Notes: generated from the sequence alone by a model not told the origin. A stretch of 55,415 nt of DNA from Phanerochaete sordida (GCA_019973155.2 BPQB01000127.1:1-55415), one strand, 5' to 3'; positions 1 to 11,845 are shown, counted from the first letter of the stretch. Program-made: numbers and translations.

Positions 1-664
1 GGACATGGCCCAGTCACCTCAGGGTCACGGTGTGACCCAGAGCGACAGCCGGGACACGTGGACGGCAGGGATGGCCGAGACCCCCGGACGGTGGACGGCC
101 GGGACTTCCCGATTTCCGGACATTCTGATCGGCTCCCACATATTGTTGAGCAGCACGCACAGGAATTCTCTAAGCAAAATGGAGGTTAGGATATCCTTCT
201 AGACCATAATTAAATTACTCTCAGAAGCAATTGTGTATCACTCGCAGCCATGGCCTCCTCCATAGCGCAATCTTGCCCCAGGATACGCGCTCGGCGGGCT
301 GGCGGAGAGTGAAACGCACTGGGCGCTTTGAGCTCACCCAATTTCTCTACCACGCCACCTGCGTCTCGCCTTCGACGTCTTCCGCCATTTCTTCCACGGA
401 CATGACATTGAGTCTGCCAAGGCCACCCTTACATGCATCACTGCTGAAGCAATAGCCATGGTTTCTTTTCCTGCTTCGGACTACTTATTTGCAAGGACGC
501 GGCCAAGTACTGACAGCGGATGTTTCTAGGCCGAGCTCTTCAGGTGCCCCCGATCGTGGAGCAGCATCCGCACTCATGGCACTCGTCGCTACGGCCCATT
601 TCCTCTCTGGAAGCTATTACCATCTTCCCAACCATCTGCGTCTGCCTAGTCCTAGCAAGCTAAC
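1..664. other. Upstream region of AGO-like gene 1, no gene seen
   Basis: No convincing coding exon is visible on either strand. The first 130 bases hold a short hairpin (GGTCAC...GTGACC near 24-38) and an imperfect direct repeat around GTGGACGGC. The rest presumably contains the promoter of the Argonaute gene that starts at 665, but I see no clear TATA box. Confidence 0.4.
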
Positions 665-3600
665 ATGAGCACAAATCCACCTCGAGGCCCAGGCCGAGGG
701 AGAGAACGCGACAATCTTGACGACGCGTACAGGGGCCGTGGAGGCCCCCAGGCAGGCCGCGGCCGAGGTCGCGGCGAGGACCGAGGAGACGAGCGCGGCA
801 GAGGTCGCGGCGGGGGGCGTGGCAGGGCCCGTGGCGACGTGCGCGGAGGGCCTCCCAGATTTCAAGGGCGCGGCAGGGGCGACTTCGACAGAGCGCGCGG
901 CGGCGGCCGCGGTCAACGCGGTCGTGGTGGGCCTCGTCCTGACCGCGCGCCCCCTGAAGTCTTCGCACCCGACACCCCTGCAGCCCTCGAGCCACGCATC
1001 GCAGAGCTCGATGCCCTCGCCCGGAGCTTCGCCGACGTCAGGCTCAAGGACCCGCAGATGCCGCTGCGCCCCCGCTTCGGCACCGTAGGCAGGGCGCAGA
1101 CGCTCCGCGCGAACGTCTTTGCGCTACGCGTCCCGGAGGGCTACACGATATATGATTACGAAGTTGCCATCAGCCCCGCGAAGGGCCTGCGCCGGGCCCA
1201 GAAGGCGCGCATTTTTGACAGGCTCGAGGGCTGTCCAGAGTGCGAGCCTTTCCGAGACCGCATCGCGCACGACCAGAGCGCGCGCATCGTCTCGGCCGTG
1301 GAGCTGCCCCAGCCCCTCGAGGTCGTCGTGCACTACGCGGACGAGCACGCGGAGGAGGCCGAGCGAGGGGTCACCGCCTACACGGTGGCTGTCAAGTATG
1401 TTCGCACTCTTAACAAGAGTGGCATAGACTCGTACGCACGCTCTGTTGCTTTTCTCTCTTTCATCGGCATTCTAACTCGGCTGCAGGCACCTTGGCGGGA
1501 AAGACAAAGCGCGAGCGGTGAACACTCTGCCCCACATCTCCGCCCTCAACCTTGTCGTCCAGAAATACGCATCCCAGCACGGTGTCCGCGTCGGCGGCGA
1601 CGAAGAACGCGACGAGAAAAAGCGGCAGGGGAAGGGCAAGTACTTCTTCCCAGCAGAGGAGCGCATCCACCTCATGAGCGGCCTCGAGGCCTGCCGCGGC
1701 TTCTTCGTCTCCGTGCGCCCGAACTTCAAGCAGCTCATGGTGAACATCAACGCGTGCATGACCGCCTTCTACAAAGCTGGGAACCTCGCGGACGTCATGT
1801 TCGCGTGCCTGCAGGAGGCCGGGGCGCTGCCCGATGAGTTCTTCGAGCGGGTCCGGGTCGAGATGACATACCTCGGATATCCGAAGAGAAAGCCTATTCA
1901 CAAGATCCTGGGCACAACTTCTCGGAATACGACGTTTAAACATGGACAGTATGGCGAGATCACCGTGGAGGAATATTTCAAGAGAGGTGGGTCCATACAA
2001 CTCGTGCTCAACCCCGTCTCACGTTATTACAGCGCATCAGAGCATCACCCTCCGCTATGCAGATTCTCTGCCGGTTATATCGATAAAGAAGAAAGATGGG
2101 TTTGAGCTCATTCCCCCCGAACTATGCGAGATCCTCCCCAACCAGCCGTATCGAGGGGAGCTTCCGCAGAATGCGACTAGGGCGATGATTGAAGCTGCCT
2201 GCAAACCGCCCGCTTTCAACGCAAACATGATTGTCAACCGGGGGTTCGATCTCCTCGGCCTGCGGGGCGGCGACACCAGCGTACTCACGAACTTTGGTAT
2301 CGACGTCGACCCCAACATGGCGGCCGTCCCGAGCCGCGTCCTGCCGCCGCCGAGAGTGACATACAAGTCCGGCCAGCCGCGCGTGCGCGACGGTGGGTGG
2401 AACCTCGTCGGCGTCGAGTTCCACTCGGGCGCGGACATGTCGGACTGGGCGGTGCTGCTCGTCGACGAGGGCAGCCAGTTCCGCGGGCCGCAGGACCCAC
2501 AGCTCGCGGCGTTCCTCACGGCCTTCGCCGACGTCTGCCGCGCGAGCGGGCTGACGGTCACCGGGGGTCCCTCGCTCATCATGCAGACGAAACGTCTGCC
2601 GCCCGCAGGCCGCGACGCCGGCCGCCGGCGCGGGCTCGCGCTAATCAGAGAGGAGCTCGCGGCGAAGCTCACCCCGGGGCGGCCCCCGCGCGTCGTGCTC
2701 GTCCTGCTCAGCAGCGCGGACGTGTACCCGGGCCTGAAGCGCCTCTGCGATATGGAGCTCGGCGTGCCGACGGTGTGCATGCTGCTCGCGAAAGCGCGCG
2801 AGCCGTTCCGCCAGGCACAGTACTTCGCGAACGTCGCGCTCAAGGTCAACGTGAAGCTCGGCGGGACGAACCACCTCCTCGCGCCCCAGAGCATGCGCTG
2901 GCTCCGGGAGAAAAAGACGATGCTCGTGGGGATCGACGTCACGCACCCGTCGCCCCAGAGCCTCAAGGGCACGCCATCTATCGTCGCCGTTGTCGCGAGC
3001 GTCGACGATGACTTTGTGCAGTTCCCGGCCGGGCTTGCGCTGCAACGGAATAGGAATATCGATAAGGATTCCGAGGAGGTGTGTATGGTCGCGCTTGTCC
3101 TCGAAAATCCGGTGATCGAACTTGACTCGATGTGTTGCAGATGGTGGAAGGACTCGCAGGTCTCCTAGAGGATCGTATCCGACTATACCAGAAGAGGACG
3201 AAGTCACTCCCCGAACGAATACTCGTTTATCGCGATGGCGTCTCTGAGGCAAGTGTTCAAGCGTTCATGAGCGAGTGCAATTTACTAACGCTACGCCTGC
3301 CAATAGGGTCAATATCTACTTTCACTGAAGCACGAACTCCCGAAAATCAAGAAGGCTTGCGAGAAGTTCAGGTCGTCGGATCGCAAGGCTCCTTACAGCC
3401 CGACTATATCCTTCATTGTTTGTGGCAAGCGACATCATACCCGATTCTTCGCTACGGAAGCCAATCAGACGACCAGCAATGGCAACACACAGCCTGGAAC
3501 GGTCGTCGACAAGGGCGTGACGGACATCTATAACCACGACTTTTACCTCCAGGTACGTATCCCACCCCGCCTCAGAGCCGCGCCTATAGCTCACAGTTTG

Positions 3601-3968
3601 CGCAGGCCCACAGCGGACTGAAGGGCACGGTCAAGGCGACGCACTACGTCGTCATTTACGACGAGAACAACATCAGCGCGGACGCGATCCAGGTCGGGAC
3701 CAACGCTGCATCGTACATGTACGCGCGTGCGACGAAGGCCGTGAGCCTCGTCCCGCCGGCGTACTACGCAGACCTCGCATGCGAGCGCGGACGCCAGTGG
3801 CTGAGCCAGGTCATGAACGCCACGAGCAGCGAGCTGCGCGCGCAGGTCAACGGTACCAGAAACCCGGACCAGGCGATGCGAGCGCGTCAGCGAGTCTTCG
3901 ACGAGGCGAAGCGGTTGTGGGGTGATGGACCCCACGAGGCCATTAAGGATACGATGTTTTACATATAA
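665..3968 (+). CDS. Argonaute protein, copy 1 (PAZ-PIWI, about 1009 aa)
   Basis: Small-RNA-guided effector of RNA silencing. Inferred exons are 665-1431, 1487-1986, 2033-3078, 3141-3248, 3307-3552 and 3606-3968, all in frame. Order of parts: Arg/Gly-rich RGG tail (about 1-95), N domain, ArgoL1 linker (about 318-360, GLEACRGFF), PAZ (about 360-480), MID, and PIWI (about 640-960). PIWI residues matching the slicer site are D724 in VGIDVTHP, E770/E771 (SEE, glutamate finger), D803 in VYRDG and D945 in YYADLAC. The fourth position is Asp, where animal slicers have His; Asp is also a functional ligand in the superfamily. The fourth intron (3249-3306) begins with GC, not GT. The start is the first ATG and gives a tail like that of copy 2. 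Function and slicer activity are inferred from family knowledge. Confidence 0.95.
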
Positions 3969-4509
3969 GGCTCAGAGACATTGGATGCCTTTCCACAGCC
4001 GTCTGGAGAGCTCTGTAGACTAGATTTCAGAATAAATTGGACGCGGCATCCCGGCGGATCTTGCTTACCGCTGTCTCGGTGCGGCCGAGTGTGTTTGCAG
4101 ACTCGAAATCTGGAGGAGGGGTCGGACCCCCCTCGCAGACTAGATTCTGTGTTTGCAGATACGATTTCAGACTCCGCACCGCCTCACATACGACTTTCGT
4201 CGCCGCCGCATCTCTACCCAGTCCTATTTTCACCGCCCTCCGCCTCACTAACTGTCCAAGAGGGGTAGCTGAAGGCGTGGAAGGAATATGCAGGACTCTC
4301 GATCCTAACTCGACGAACGAGCTACAATGACGTCACCACGCTCGCAGCTCGCATTTACCCTCCGTTTTTTTGCTGTTCGTCTCATAGCTAGCGCTGTGGT
4401 TTCGTAGATTTGTGCCAATAGATTCCAGATTTGATTTAAGCCTCCGCACTGGAATCTACACTCTATCAAAATGCTGTGGAAAGGCATCCAGTACAAGATT
4501 TCATCTGCT
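3969..4509. other. Convergent 3' spacer between Argonaute 1 and GNAT 1
   Basis: No gene is seen. The stretch holds a strong hairpin (GAGGGGTC/GGACCCC around 4113-4135) and a perfect 10-bp inverted repeat TAGATTCCAG/CTGGAATCTA at 4419-4428 and 4449-4458. These could serve 3' end formation of the convergent neighbours or be debris of a small transposon; neither is shown. Confidence 0.4.
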
Positions 4510-5251
4510 TCACTTGCGATTCATCCTCTGAAAAACCTTTTCTTTCACTCCGCTTTCCCACTCGTCCCAGCATATACTCAAGAGCGCCGTGTTACGTCCA
4601 TAGTATTCCGGCTTGGGGTCGTCCTCCCGCGGCTTCGCACCTGTCTCGTGCTTCTCAGGCGGTAGGATACGCTGCCAGCGAACGACACCCTCGAACGTGA
4701 AGCCTAACTTCTGGGCTGCAGCGATGGACTTCTCGTTTCGCGCGTTCGCCTGCCACTGGACCCGCCGCAGCTTCAGGTCGTCGAGACACCATGCCAGCAA
4801 GAGCCCCACAGCATTCGTCGTGACATGCGACCGCTGGAACGGCGGAAGCGTGAAGACGAAACCGATCTCGGTGCAGAGGTTCGTTGGGTCGGTGTTCAGG
4901 AGCCCGATGGCACCTGCGATCTCGTCACCGCTTTCTTGAGATTTATTGTAGACGACGTAGAGGGTGATGGCGGGGTCGCGACGGATACGCCTCTCGATGT
5001 ACTCCAAGAAGGAGTCGCTGGCGGAGAAGGGGCCGAAGGGCACCCACTTGTATATCTCTGGGTAAGGAAGAGATGCCTCGTAGAACGCTCGCCCGTTCAT
5101 CTCCGGCTGCATGTACGCACAATGTGTCAGTCAAATCAAGTATACCCTTGCAAAGCGAATCGAACCGTACGTGGTATGGTACGAGCTTCACCCTCTCGCT
5201 CTCGAGCTCTTTCACGGCAAAGTGAAAATTCGGGTCGTATGCTGCAGCCAT
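4510..5251 (-). CDS. GNAT acetyltransferase, RimJ/RimL type, copy 1 (225 aa)
   Basis: Predicted acetyl-CoA-dependent N-acetyltransferase. Exons are 5171-5251 and 4510-5106, joined by a 64-bp intron in phase 0. The short first exon ends in VPYH; the two paralogs near 24 and 26 kb have an intron at the same place, which fixes the model. The fold is recognisable from GAIGLLNTDP, then EIGFVFTLPPFQRSHVTTNA (acetyl-CoA-binding strand and helix), then RRVQWQANARNEKSIAAAQK and LGFTFEGV, the usual C-terminal signature. Closest in type to the bacterial RimJ/RimL and Agaricomycete small-molecule acetyltransferases. The substrate cannot be read from sequence. It shares an approximately 440-bp divergent upstream region with the STE24 gene. 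Confidence 0.85.
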
Positions 5252-5694
5252 CTGAACTGTAGTATCGAGCAGCCTACGCTTCCGCGAAGTGGAGGTGATG
5301 TTCGACAACAACTCACGCGCAAGCTGGGTCGCTTATTGCGCATGAGTCATGACAGCGGCGCCTGCGGTCTGGAGGACGCGTGCGCCAGGCACGAAAATCA
5401 GCGGAGCGTCGTCGACGCCGTGAGGTCATAGGACATACGTACATGGACCGTATAGTGACATTGAAATGCCATCGTGTTTTCGTTGAATTTCTGCTGTTTG
5501 CTGCGTCGTGGTTGGGCCCAGCGCCAGAGCGCCTGGCGCGATTTTGTGGCAGGCCGACGCTTTCTATTTATGGAAGTGTGGCGGGATGACACGTCGAGGT
5601 TGTAGTAGGCGCCTATACTTCCGTACCTACCTCCTCCCTCGACCTTCTTCGGCACGCCACCTCGTATTTATCGTCCAGCAAGCGGGGGTTTAAG
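5252..5694. promoter_or_regulatory. Divergent promoter region of GNAT 1 and STE24
   Basis: This non-coding interval separates two divergently transcribed genes and must contain both promoters. I could not assign individual factor sites; no strong TATA box is visible. Confidence 0.4.
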
Positions 5695-7279
5695 ATGGAC
5701 TTTCTCCATCGCCAGGTGTCACTGGTTGAAAAGCAGCTCGCTTTCGTCGCCACGGATCCCATAGACTGGAAGTTCTACGTCCAGGTATTCTCATGGGGCG
5801 TGTGCCTGTTCGAATCATATCTTCTGTGCGTTCATACCACCTATTTCTGGTGCAGCTATTTCTGATATGTTCTAGTCTGCGACAGTACCCTTTGTACTCG
5901 AAGAAGGAGCCTCCAAAGGCACTTGCAGAGCACTTCACTCCTGAGGTGTTCGCGAAGTCGCAGGCGTATGGCAAGGACAAAGCGCAATACGCACTCCTAT
6001 CAGGCCTCTATAAACAGGCTGTGGAATCTGCCCTTCTACACTACGGCGTATATGCTTGGGCTTGGGAAGTTGCGGGACAACTAATCGGAAAGTTCGGTTA
6101 CACCGAGGAATATGAGGTGCGCGACACAGCCTGTCACAGTTTACCTCTGACGCGAACCTCTCCCTGTAGATTACGCAGTCTGTGGTCTTCACATTCATTA
6201 CCTACCTTGCTTCGTCACTACCCACGCTACCACTGTCCGTGTACCACACGTTCGTCTTGGAAGAGAAGCACGGGTTCAACAAGACTACACCGGCTTTGTT
6301 CGTCGCTGACTTGCTCAAAGGCTGGATGCTTGCCATCGCCATCGGTACACCAGCGATTTCTGGCTTCCTCTGGGTCTTCAAATGGGCAGGAGACCAGTTC
6401 ATCCCCTGGCTCATGGGCTTCCTGCTCGCGTTCCAGATCATCATGGTCATCATCTACCCGACAGTCATCCAGCCACTTTTCAACAAGCTCTCCCCGCTCG
6501 CTGACGGAGAGCTGCGCACGCGTACGGAGCAGCTCGCTGCGAAGCTCAAGTTCCCGCTGAAGCATCTTTACGAGATCGACGGCTCCAAGCGGAGCTCGCA
6601 CAGCAACGCGTACTTCTTCGGGCTGCCATGGAGCAAGCACATCGTCATCTACGACACCCTCATCAAGCAGAGCGCGCCCGCCGAGGTCGAGGCGGTGCTG
6701 GCGCACGAGCTCGGGCACTGGTACTACATGCACCCCACGAAGCTGTTGCTCGTCTCGCAGGTGCACCTGTTCACGATCCTCGCGCTGTTCCCTGCGTTCA
6801 TGCACGCGCCGCCGCTGCTGCGCGCGTTCGACTTTCCAAAACACGTCGCTGCGCGCCCGCCGACTATCCTTGCCTTCCTGCTCTTCCAGGTGCGTAATCC
6901 ACTGTCTGTGTCGCGTCGAGTTTGAGCACTGACGGTACTCTAGATGATCATCACGCCGCTCGAGGCTATCGTCGGCATCGGCATGAACGCTCTCTCGCGT
7001 CGCTTCGAATACCAGGCGGACCACTTCGCCTGCATCCTCGCGGACAAGCTCCAGAGTAAGGAGATGAACGACATGGGAGACCGCCTTGGTCGTGCACTTG
7101 TGCAGCTTCACGTCAAGAACTTGTCCACCGTCTGGGTCGACTGGCTGTGAGTACCTCTTCTCACAAGAATGTTTCAGTAAGCTCACGGACCGCTTAGATA
7201 CTCTGCGTACCACCATTCGCACCCTACACTCACTGAGCGTCTGAGGGCCCTCGAGGCGTTCAAGACCAAGAGGGAGTAG
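5695..7279 (+). CDS. STE24: STE24-type CAAX prenyl protease, M48 family (458 aa)
   Basis: Membrane zinc metalloprotease of the ER/inner nuclear membrane that removes the -AAX tripeptide from farnesylated proteins, in fungi including the a-factor-type mating pheromones. Exons are 5695-5825, 5876-6116, 6170-6889, 6944-7146 and 7198-7279. The zinc motif HELGH is at residues 303-307 and the third ligand is E386 in FEYQADHF. Several hydrophobic membrane spans precede the catalytic motif, including a stretch of four near residues 125-230. Length matches yeast Ste24 (453 aa). The first exon runs through an apparent GTATTC donor because the continuous reading VFSWGVCLFESYL fits the family. Basidiomycete pheromones are CAAX-processed, so a mating role is plausible from known biology. 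Confidence 0.95.
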
Positions 7280-7560
7280 ATACGATATCTACGCGGAAAA
7301 TACATATTTATTCGGACATCTTGTCTTTCATCTCGAACTTGGAATGATTGTACATGGGCACGGTGAACCCGATTTACAGTAAACTTCCAGAGAGACGCGA
7401 CCAGCAAACCCGTCTGATACAACTTGAATATGGTACATGATCCAGGACGCGAAGCGCTGTGATAGTACAGTGGCACAAGGCTAGATAATAACGAGCAACA
7501 TCCGAAGAGCGATCCCAGCTATAGTGCTTCAAACAATCCAAGAACGAACTCCAAGCACCT

Positions 7561-10500
7561 TTAGATATAGAACATCGTATTCCTGACGTCGCTCTGCGCA
7601 CCCTCTCCCCACAATTGAACCGCCTTGTTGTACACTTCCTGACGAGCGCGCTGCAGCGCGTCGGGGTCGCTCCCTCCGCTGACCTGGGAGCGCGTCTGGG
7701 CTTCGGCGCCGTACATGAGCATCGAAATCCACTGTCGCCCGCGCTCGCACGCGATATCAGCGTAGTACGCCGGCGGGACGAGGCTCACGGCCTTCGTCGC
7801 GCGCGCGTACATGTACGACGCGTTGTGCGTGTTGACCTGGATCTGGTCCGCCGAGATCTTGTTCTCGTCGTAGATGACGATGTAGTGCGTCGACTTGACC
7901 GTACCCTGCAGTCCGCTGTGCGCCTGGAGCCAATCGTGAGTACGGTGCGCGACGGAGAAAGGCAGGATACATACCTGCAGGTAGAAATCATGGTTGTAGA
8001 TGTCGGTCACGCCTTTGTCGACGACGGTGCCGGGCAGCGTGTTGCCGTTGCGCGTCATCTGGTTCGCTTGGGTCGCGTTGAAGCGCGCGTGGTGCCGTTT
8101 GCCGCAGACGATGACCGAGATCGAGGGGCGGTAGGCGGTCTTGCGCGATGCAGTGTTGAACCGCTTGCAGGCGTCTAGGATCTGGGGCAGCTCCTTCTCG
8201 AGCGAGAGCTTGTACTGACCCTGTCAAACAGCAGTCATGCCTCGTATCAGCGCCGCTTTACGCAGAGGGGAGCGACACTCGCCTCAGAGACGCCGTCGCG
8301 GTAGACGAGAATGCGCTCCGGGAGTGACCCATTCTTGTGTTCGTATAGCTGCAGGCGTTCCATCATAAGCTTCGTGAGACCCTCCACCATCTGCGAAAGT
8401 ACGCTGTCAGCGACTTGCAGCGTCATCCAGTCTCTCCTAGGCTTACCTCTTCAGCGTCCTTATTGATGTTACGGTTCCGCTGCAAGGCCAAGCCGGCGGG
8501 GAACTGCACAAAATTGTCGTCAACACTTGCGACGACAGCGACGATGGATGGGGTGCCCTTGAGGCTGGTAGGCGCTGGGTGGGTGACATCGATGCCGACG
8601 AGCATCGTTTTCTTCTCCTTGAGCCAGCGCATACAGACTTCGACACCTCAGTGCGACGGACACCTCAGTGCGACGGCGCTACGACGGCACCTGCTTTCTG
8701 GAAGTTCTGGTTGGCTCCACAAGAGCGCTTGCCTTACATAGAGCGCCCAAAGTTGCCTGCAAAGGCAGGTGTCGCATTCTGGGTGTCCGTCGCATTGAGG
8801 TGTCGAAGTCTGTACTCTCGGGGTCGAGAACGTGATTCATGCCGCCGAGCTTGATGTTGACCTTGAGTGCGACATTCGCGAAGTACTGGTCCTGGCGCTC
8901 GGGGCGCCGCGCCTTGTCGAGCTGCATACACACCGTTTGCAGCCCGAGCGACATGTCGCAGAGTCGCTTCAGTCCGGAATAGATGTCCGCCGTCGTAAGG
9001 AGCACGAGCACGACGCTTGGCTTCTTCTTCGGATTGAGCCGAGCGCGGAATGTCTGCAGGATGAGGTCGACGCCGCGGCGGCGCCCCGGGTCCTCGTGTG
9101 CCGCCGGTAGACGAGGTGTCTCCATGATCAAGGGTGGCTGGCTCAGGTTGACACCCATACCGCATTTGCTACACATGTCTGCGAATGCCCGGAGGAACGG
9201 CGTGAGCGCGGCGTCCTGCGCGGAGGCGAACCCCGAGTGGCGGCCCTCCTGGACAAGGAGTACCGCCCAGTTGGAGAGGTCTCCGCCCCGATGGAACTTC
9301 ACGTCGATGAGGTTCCACCCGCCGTCCCTCGCGGAGAGTTGCTGGTTGTTTCTGTATACCACCTTCGGCGGCGGCAGGACACGGCCCGGGACGACCGTCA
9401 TCTCCGGGTCGACGGTGATACCGAAGCTGACGAGGGTGCTGTTGTTGCCTCGGAGGCCGAGCAGCTCGAAGCCTTGGTTGACGATGAGATTCGCATTGAA
9501 CGCGGGCGGGTTGCAGGCGACCTTGATCATCTCGGCAGTGGCCTTGTCGGGGAGGAGACCGCGGTAGGGCTGGCCAGGAGGAATCTGGCAGAGTTCTGGA
9601 GGCATCAAATTTGACTTGTCCCTGTTGCCAATGTCGATGACCGGAAGAGCGTTTGCGTACTGGAGCGTGATCTTATACTCTGGAGGTGGGTCAGCACATA
9701 GAGACGGAGGCCCGCATCGGAGACTCACCTCGTCGGAAGTATTCCTCCACGGTGATTTCTCCGTACGTGTTATGCTTGAACTTGGTTTTGCGAGGGCTCG
9801 TACCCATGATACGGTAGATGGCCTTCCTCTTCGGATAGCCCAGATGCGTTGTTACGACCTTGACCTTCTCGAAGAACTCCGACGGTATCGTCCCCGTTTG
9901 TTGCTGAAACACGAGCATGGCTTCTGCAAGGTTGCCAGGCACGTAGAACGCCGTCATGCAAGCGTTGATGTTCACCATCAGCTGCTTGAAGTTAGGACGA
10001 ATCGAGACGTAGAAGCCCCGGCAGGCCTCGATACCGAGCCCGAGCGCGAAGCGTTCCTCCGCGGGGAAGAAGTACTTGCTCTTTCCCTGCCGTTTCTTCT
10101 CGTCTCGCTCCTCGTCTCCGCCAACGCGAACGCCGTGCTTGGAAGCATGTTTCTGGACGATGAGGTTGAGCGCTGAGATATGCGGCAGGGCGTCGAAACT
10201 GCGGTCTTGGCCTTCGAGATGTCTACCGTGTCCGTCAGCTCAGGGAGCACAGAATAAGGCACACAAAGGAACCTACGGATCGATTTCTCGTTTATTGAGG
10301 GTTCGTATGTACTTGACTTCGACGGTGTAGACCGGTGCATTGTTCCCAGGAGCAGGGGCACCCTCCTCAAAGAACAGAATCGCCACCTGGAAGGGCTGAG
10401 GGAGCTTCTTGGCCGACACGAGTCGCGCACTCTTGTCGTGTGCAATGTGGTCTCGAAAAGGCGCGCACTCCGGACTACTTTCTAGTAGGTCGAAAATACG

Positions 10501-11034
10501 CGCCTTGCGAGCCCTGCGCACATCTTCCTTGGGTTGTCCGGTGATGACGACTTCGTAGTCGTGGATCGTCAAGTCTTTCGGGAGGCGGAGGGCAAAGAAG
10601 TTGGCGCGGAGGGTCTGGGGCTGTCCTTTGGTGCCAAAGCCAGGACGAAGAGGCATCTCCGGACCGCCAACCCTGAGGCTACCGAAGCTCTTGATCAGCG
10701 TGTCTATTTCAGACAGACGCGGATCGAGCCTCGCGGGGGACCCGGCAGCGAAGACCTCTGCGGGCCCACCGCGAGGACCTCCGCGTCCACGGCCGCCACC
10801 GCCGCCGCCACCTCGGAAGTCGCCTCCGCCCCTTCCACCGCCGCCGCCTCGCCCTCCGCGGAAGTCTCCGCCTCCTCCGCCTCCGCGGCCTCTGTCGCCT
10901 TGAAAGCCTCCGCGGCTGCTCCCTCGTCCGGCGCCGGTGCCGGTACTGATGCTAGGCGCAGGAGACATGCCTGCGGGACTGCCGCGGCCGCGGGAGCCTC
11001 CTCGTCCACGTCCGCGCGGTGGGTTGCCACTCAT
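7561..11034 (-). CDS. Argonaute protein, copy 2, interrupted by a MITE (about 1007 aa if spliced)
   Basis: Paralog of the gene at 0.7-4 kb, in opposite orientation. Inferred exons are 10277-11034, 9729-10222, 8447-9679, 8283-8390, 7975-8220 and 7561-7923. The last three have the same lengths as in copy 1 (108, 246, 363 bp). An RGG/GGG-rich tail covers about residues 1-85. A 179-bp inverted-repeat element sits in exon 3 at 8634-8812. Retained, it shifts frame and stops translation near residue 750, before the PIWI active site. Spliced as an intron (8638-8815) it restores the frame, giving active-site residues D722, E768/E769, D801 and D943. So this is either a pseudogene allele or a gene rescued by splicing of the element. 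The intron at 8221-8282 has a GC donor, as in copy 1. Confidence 0.88.
8632..8814. mobile_element. MITE (179 bp, TA target duplication) within Argonaute 2
   Basis: The element is 8634-8812, with 29-bp terminal inverted repeats at 8634-8662 and 8784-8812 that match at 28 of 29 positions, flanked by TA on both sides. Removing 181 bp rebuilds the codons P-E-S-M-R, which align with P-Q-S-M-R of copy 1, so the empty site is directly inferable. A 17-bp unit is repeated in tandem at 8643-8659 and 8660-8676. It has no coding capacity. TA duplication fits Tc1/mariner-type elements; the transposase source is not in this window. Confidence 0.93.
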
Positions 11035-11845
11035 GTTTCGTAATTGTAGTTGAAGATGGTGGGGGTTGTGTCGAAGGATGTATTTGGGTTCGCGAGCTGA
11101 TGTCGCGGGCCTATATGGGTAGCAGACACGCGTCAATCACGGCACTGCGCACTGACTCCGAGTCTCCGAGAACACACCACTTCGCTGAGGCGGTTCAGCC
11201 TTATGGGCCGACCTTATAGCGATGTACAACCTTCTTTGCCGCGTGAAAGGCAATGATAAAGGTGCATGTGAAGGGGAAGGGGAAGGGGAAGGAAACTGGT
11301 CAAGTATCGCTCGAATGGCATTCGCCGAAATACTGCTCAATGGATATAAGGAATGAGCAGTTGCCTACCTCGCAACCAGATGTATGCTCTTGAATATGGC
11401 ACTGCACAAAGAAGGAGTCGATCACATGCATATCGCCTCCCCCCTCGTACAGCCCGTAGCAATGGGCACATACCACCTTAAACGAGGACTGCGATACGTC
11501 GATGTATCTTGCGTGACGTTCGCAGGCTTCATGTGCGCGAATAGCCATAGATCTCGCCGCATATGGGTGAGAGCTTTGGGGCGAGCGAGCGGTAAGAGTA
11601 GGAGGAAGCAAGAAAGCTAAACCATGCCGAGTCCGAGCTGGTTGACGTTGACCGGTTTTCGGGGTCCTGCATGAGGCGCGCATAGGCGCGCAGACCGCGA
11701 ATGAACGTTGCCCCGTACCACCATCCCCGCACACTCCCTCCTCGCCCGGCAAGGCCAAACACACCTGTGGTCGAGAGAATTGCTCGTGTAGTCTGACAAT
11801 TTTGATCCTACTCACGCTTTCGCCGGGCACATCAGACCTGCCACC
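11035..11845. promoter_or_regulatory. Divergent upstream region of Argonaute 2 and PRP46
   Basis: No gene is seen in this interval between two divergently transcribed genes. It contains a purine-rich run of AAGGGG units at 11271-11292 on the plus strand that could form a G-quadruplex (inference). No clear TATA box was assigned. Confidence 0.4.

Noticed and set aside
5150..5170. Minus-strand GGTTCGATTC, also B-box-like
   Set aside because: Lies in the GNAT 1 intron and no tRNA fold is possible.
8690..8780. Alternative intron using the GTAAGG inside the MITE
   Set aside because: It would add tens of element-encoded residues and need a non-obvious acceptor; the 178-bp model is simpler.
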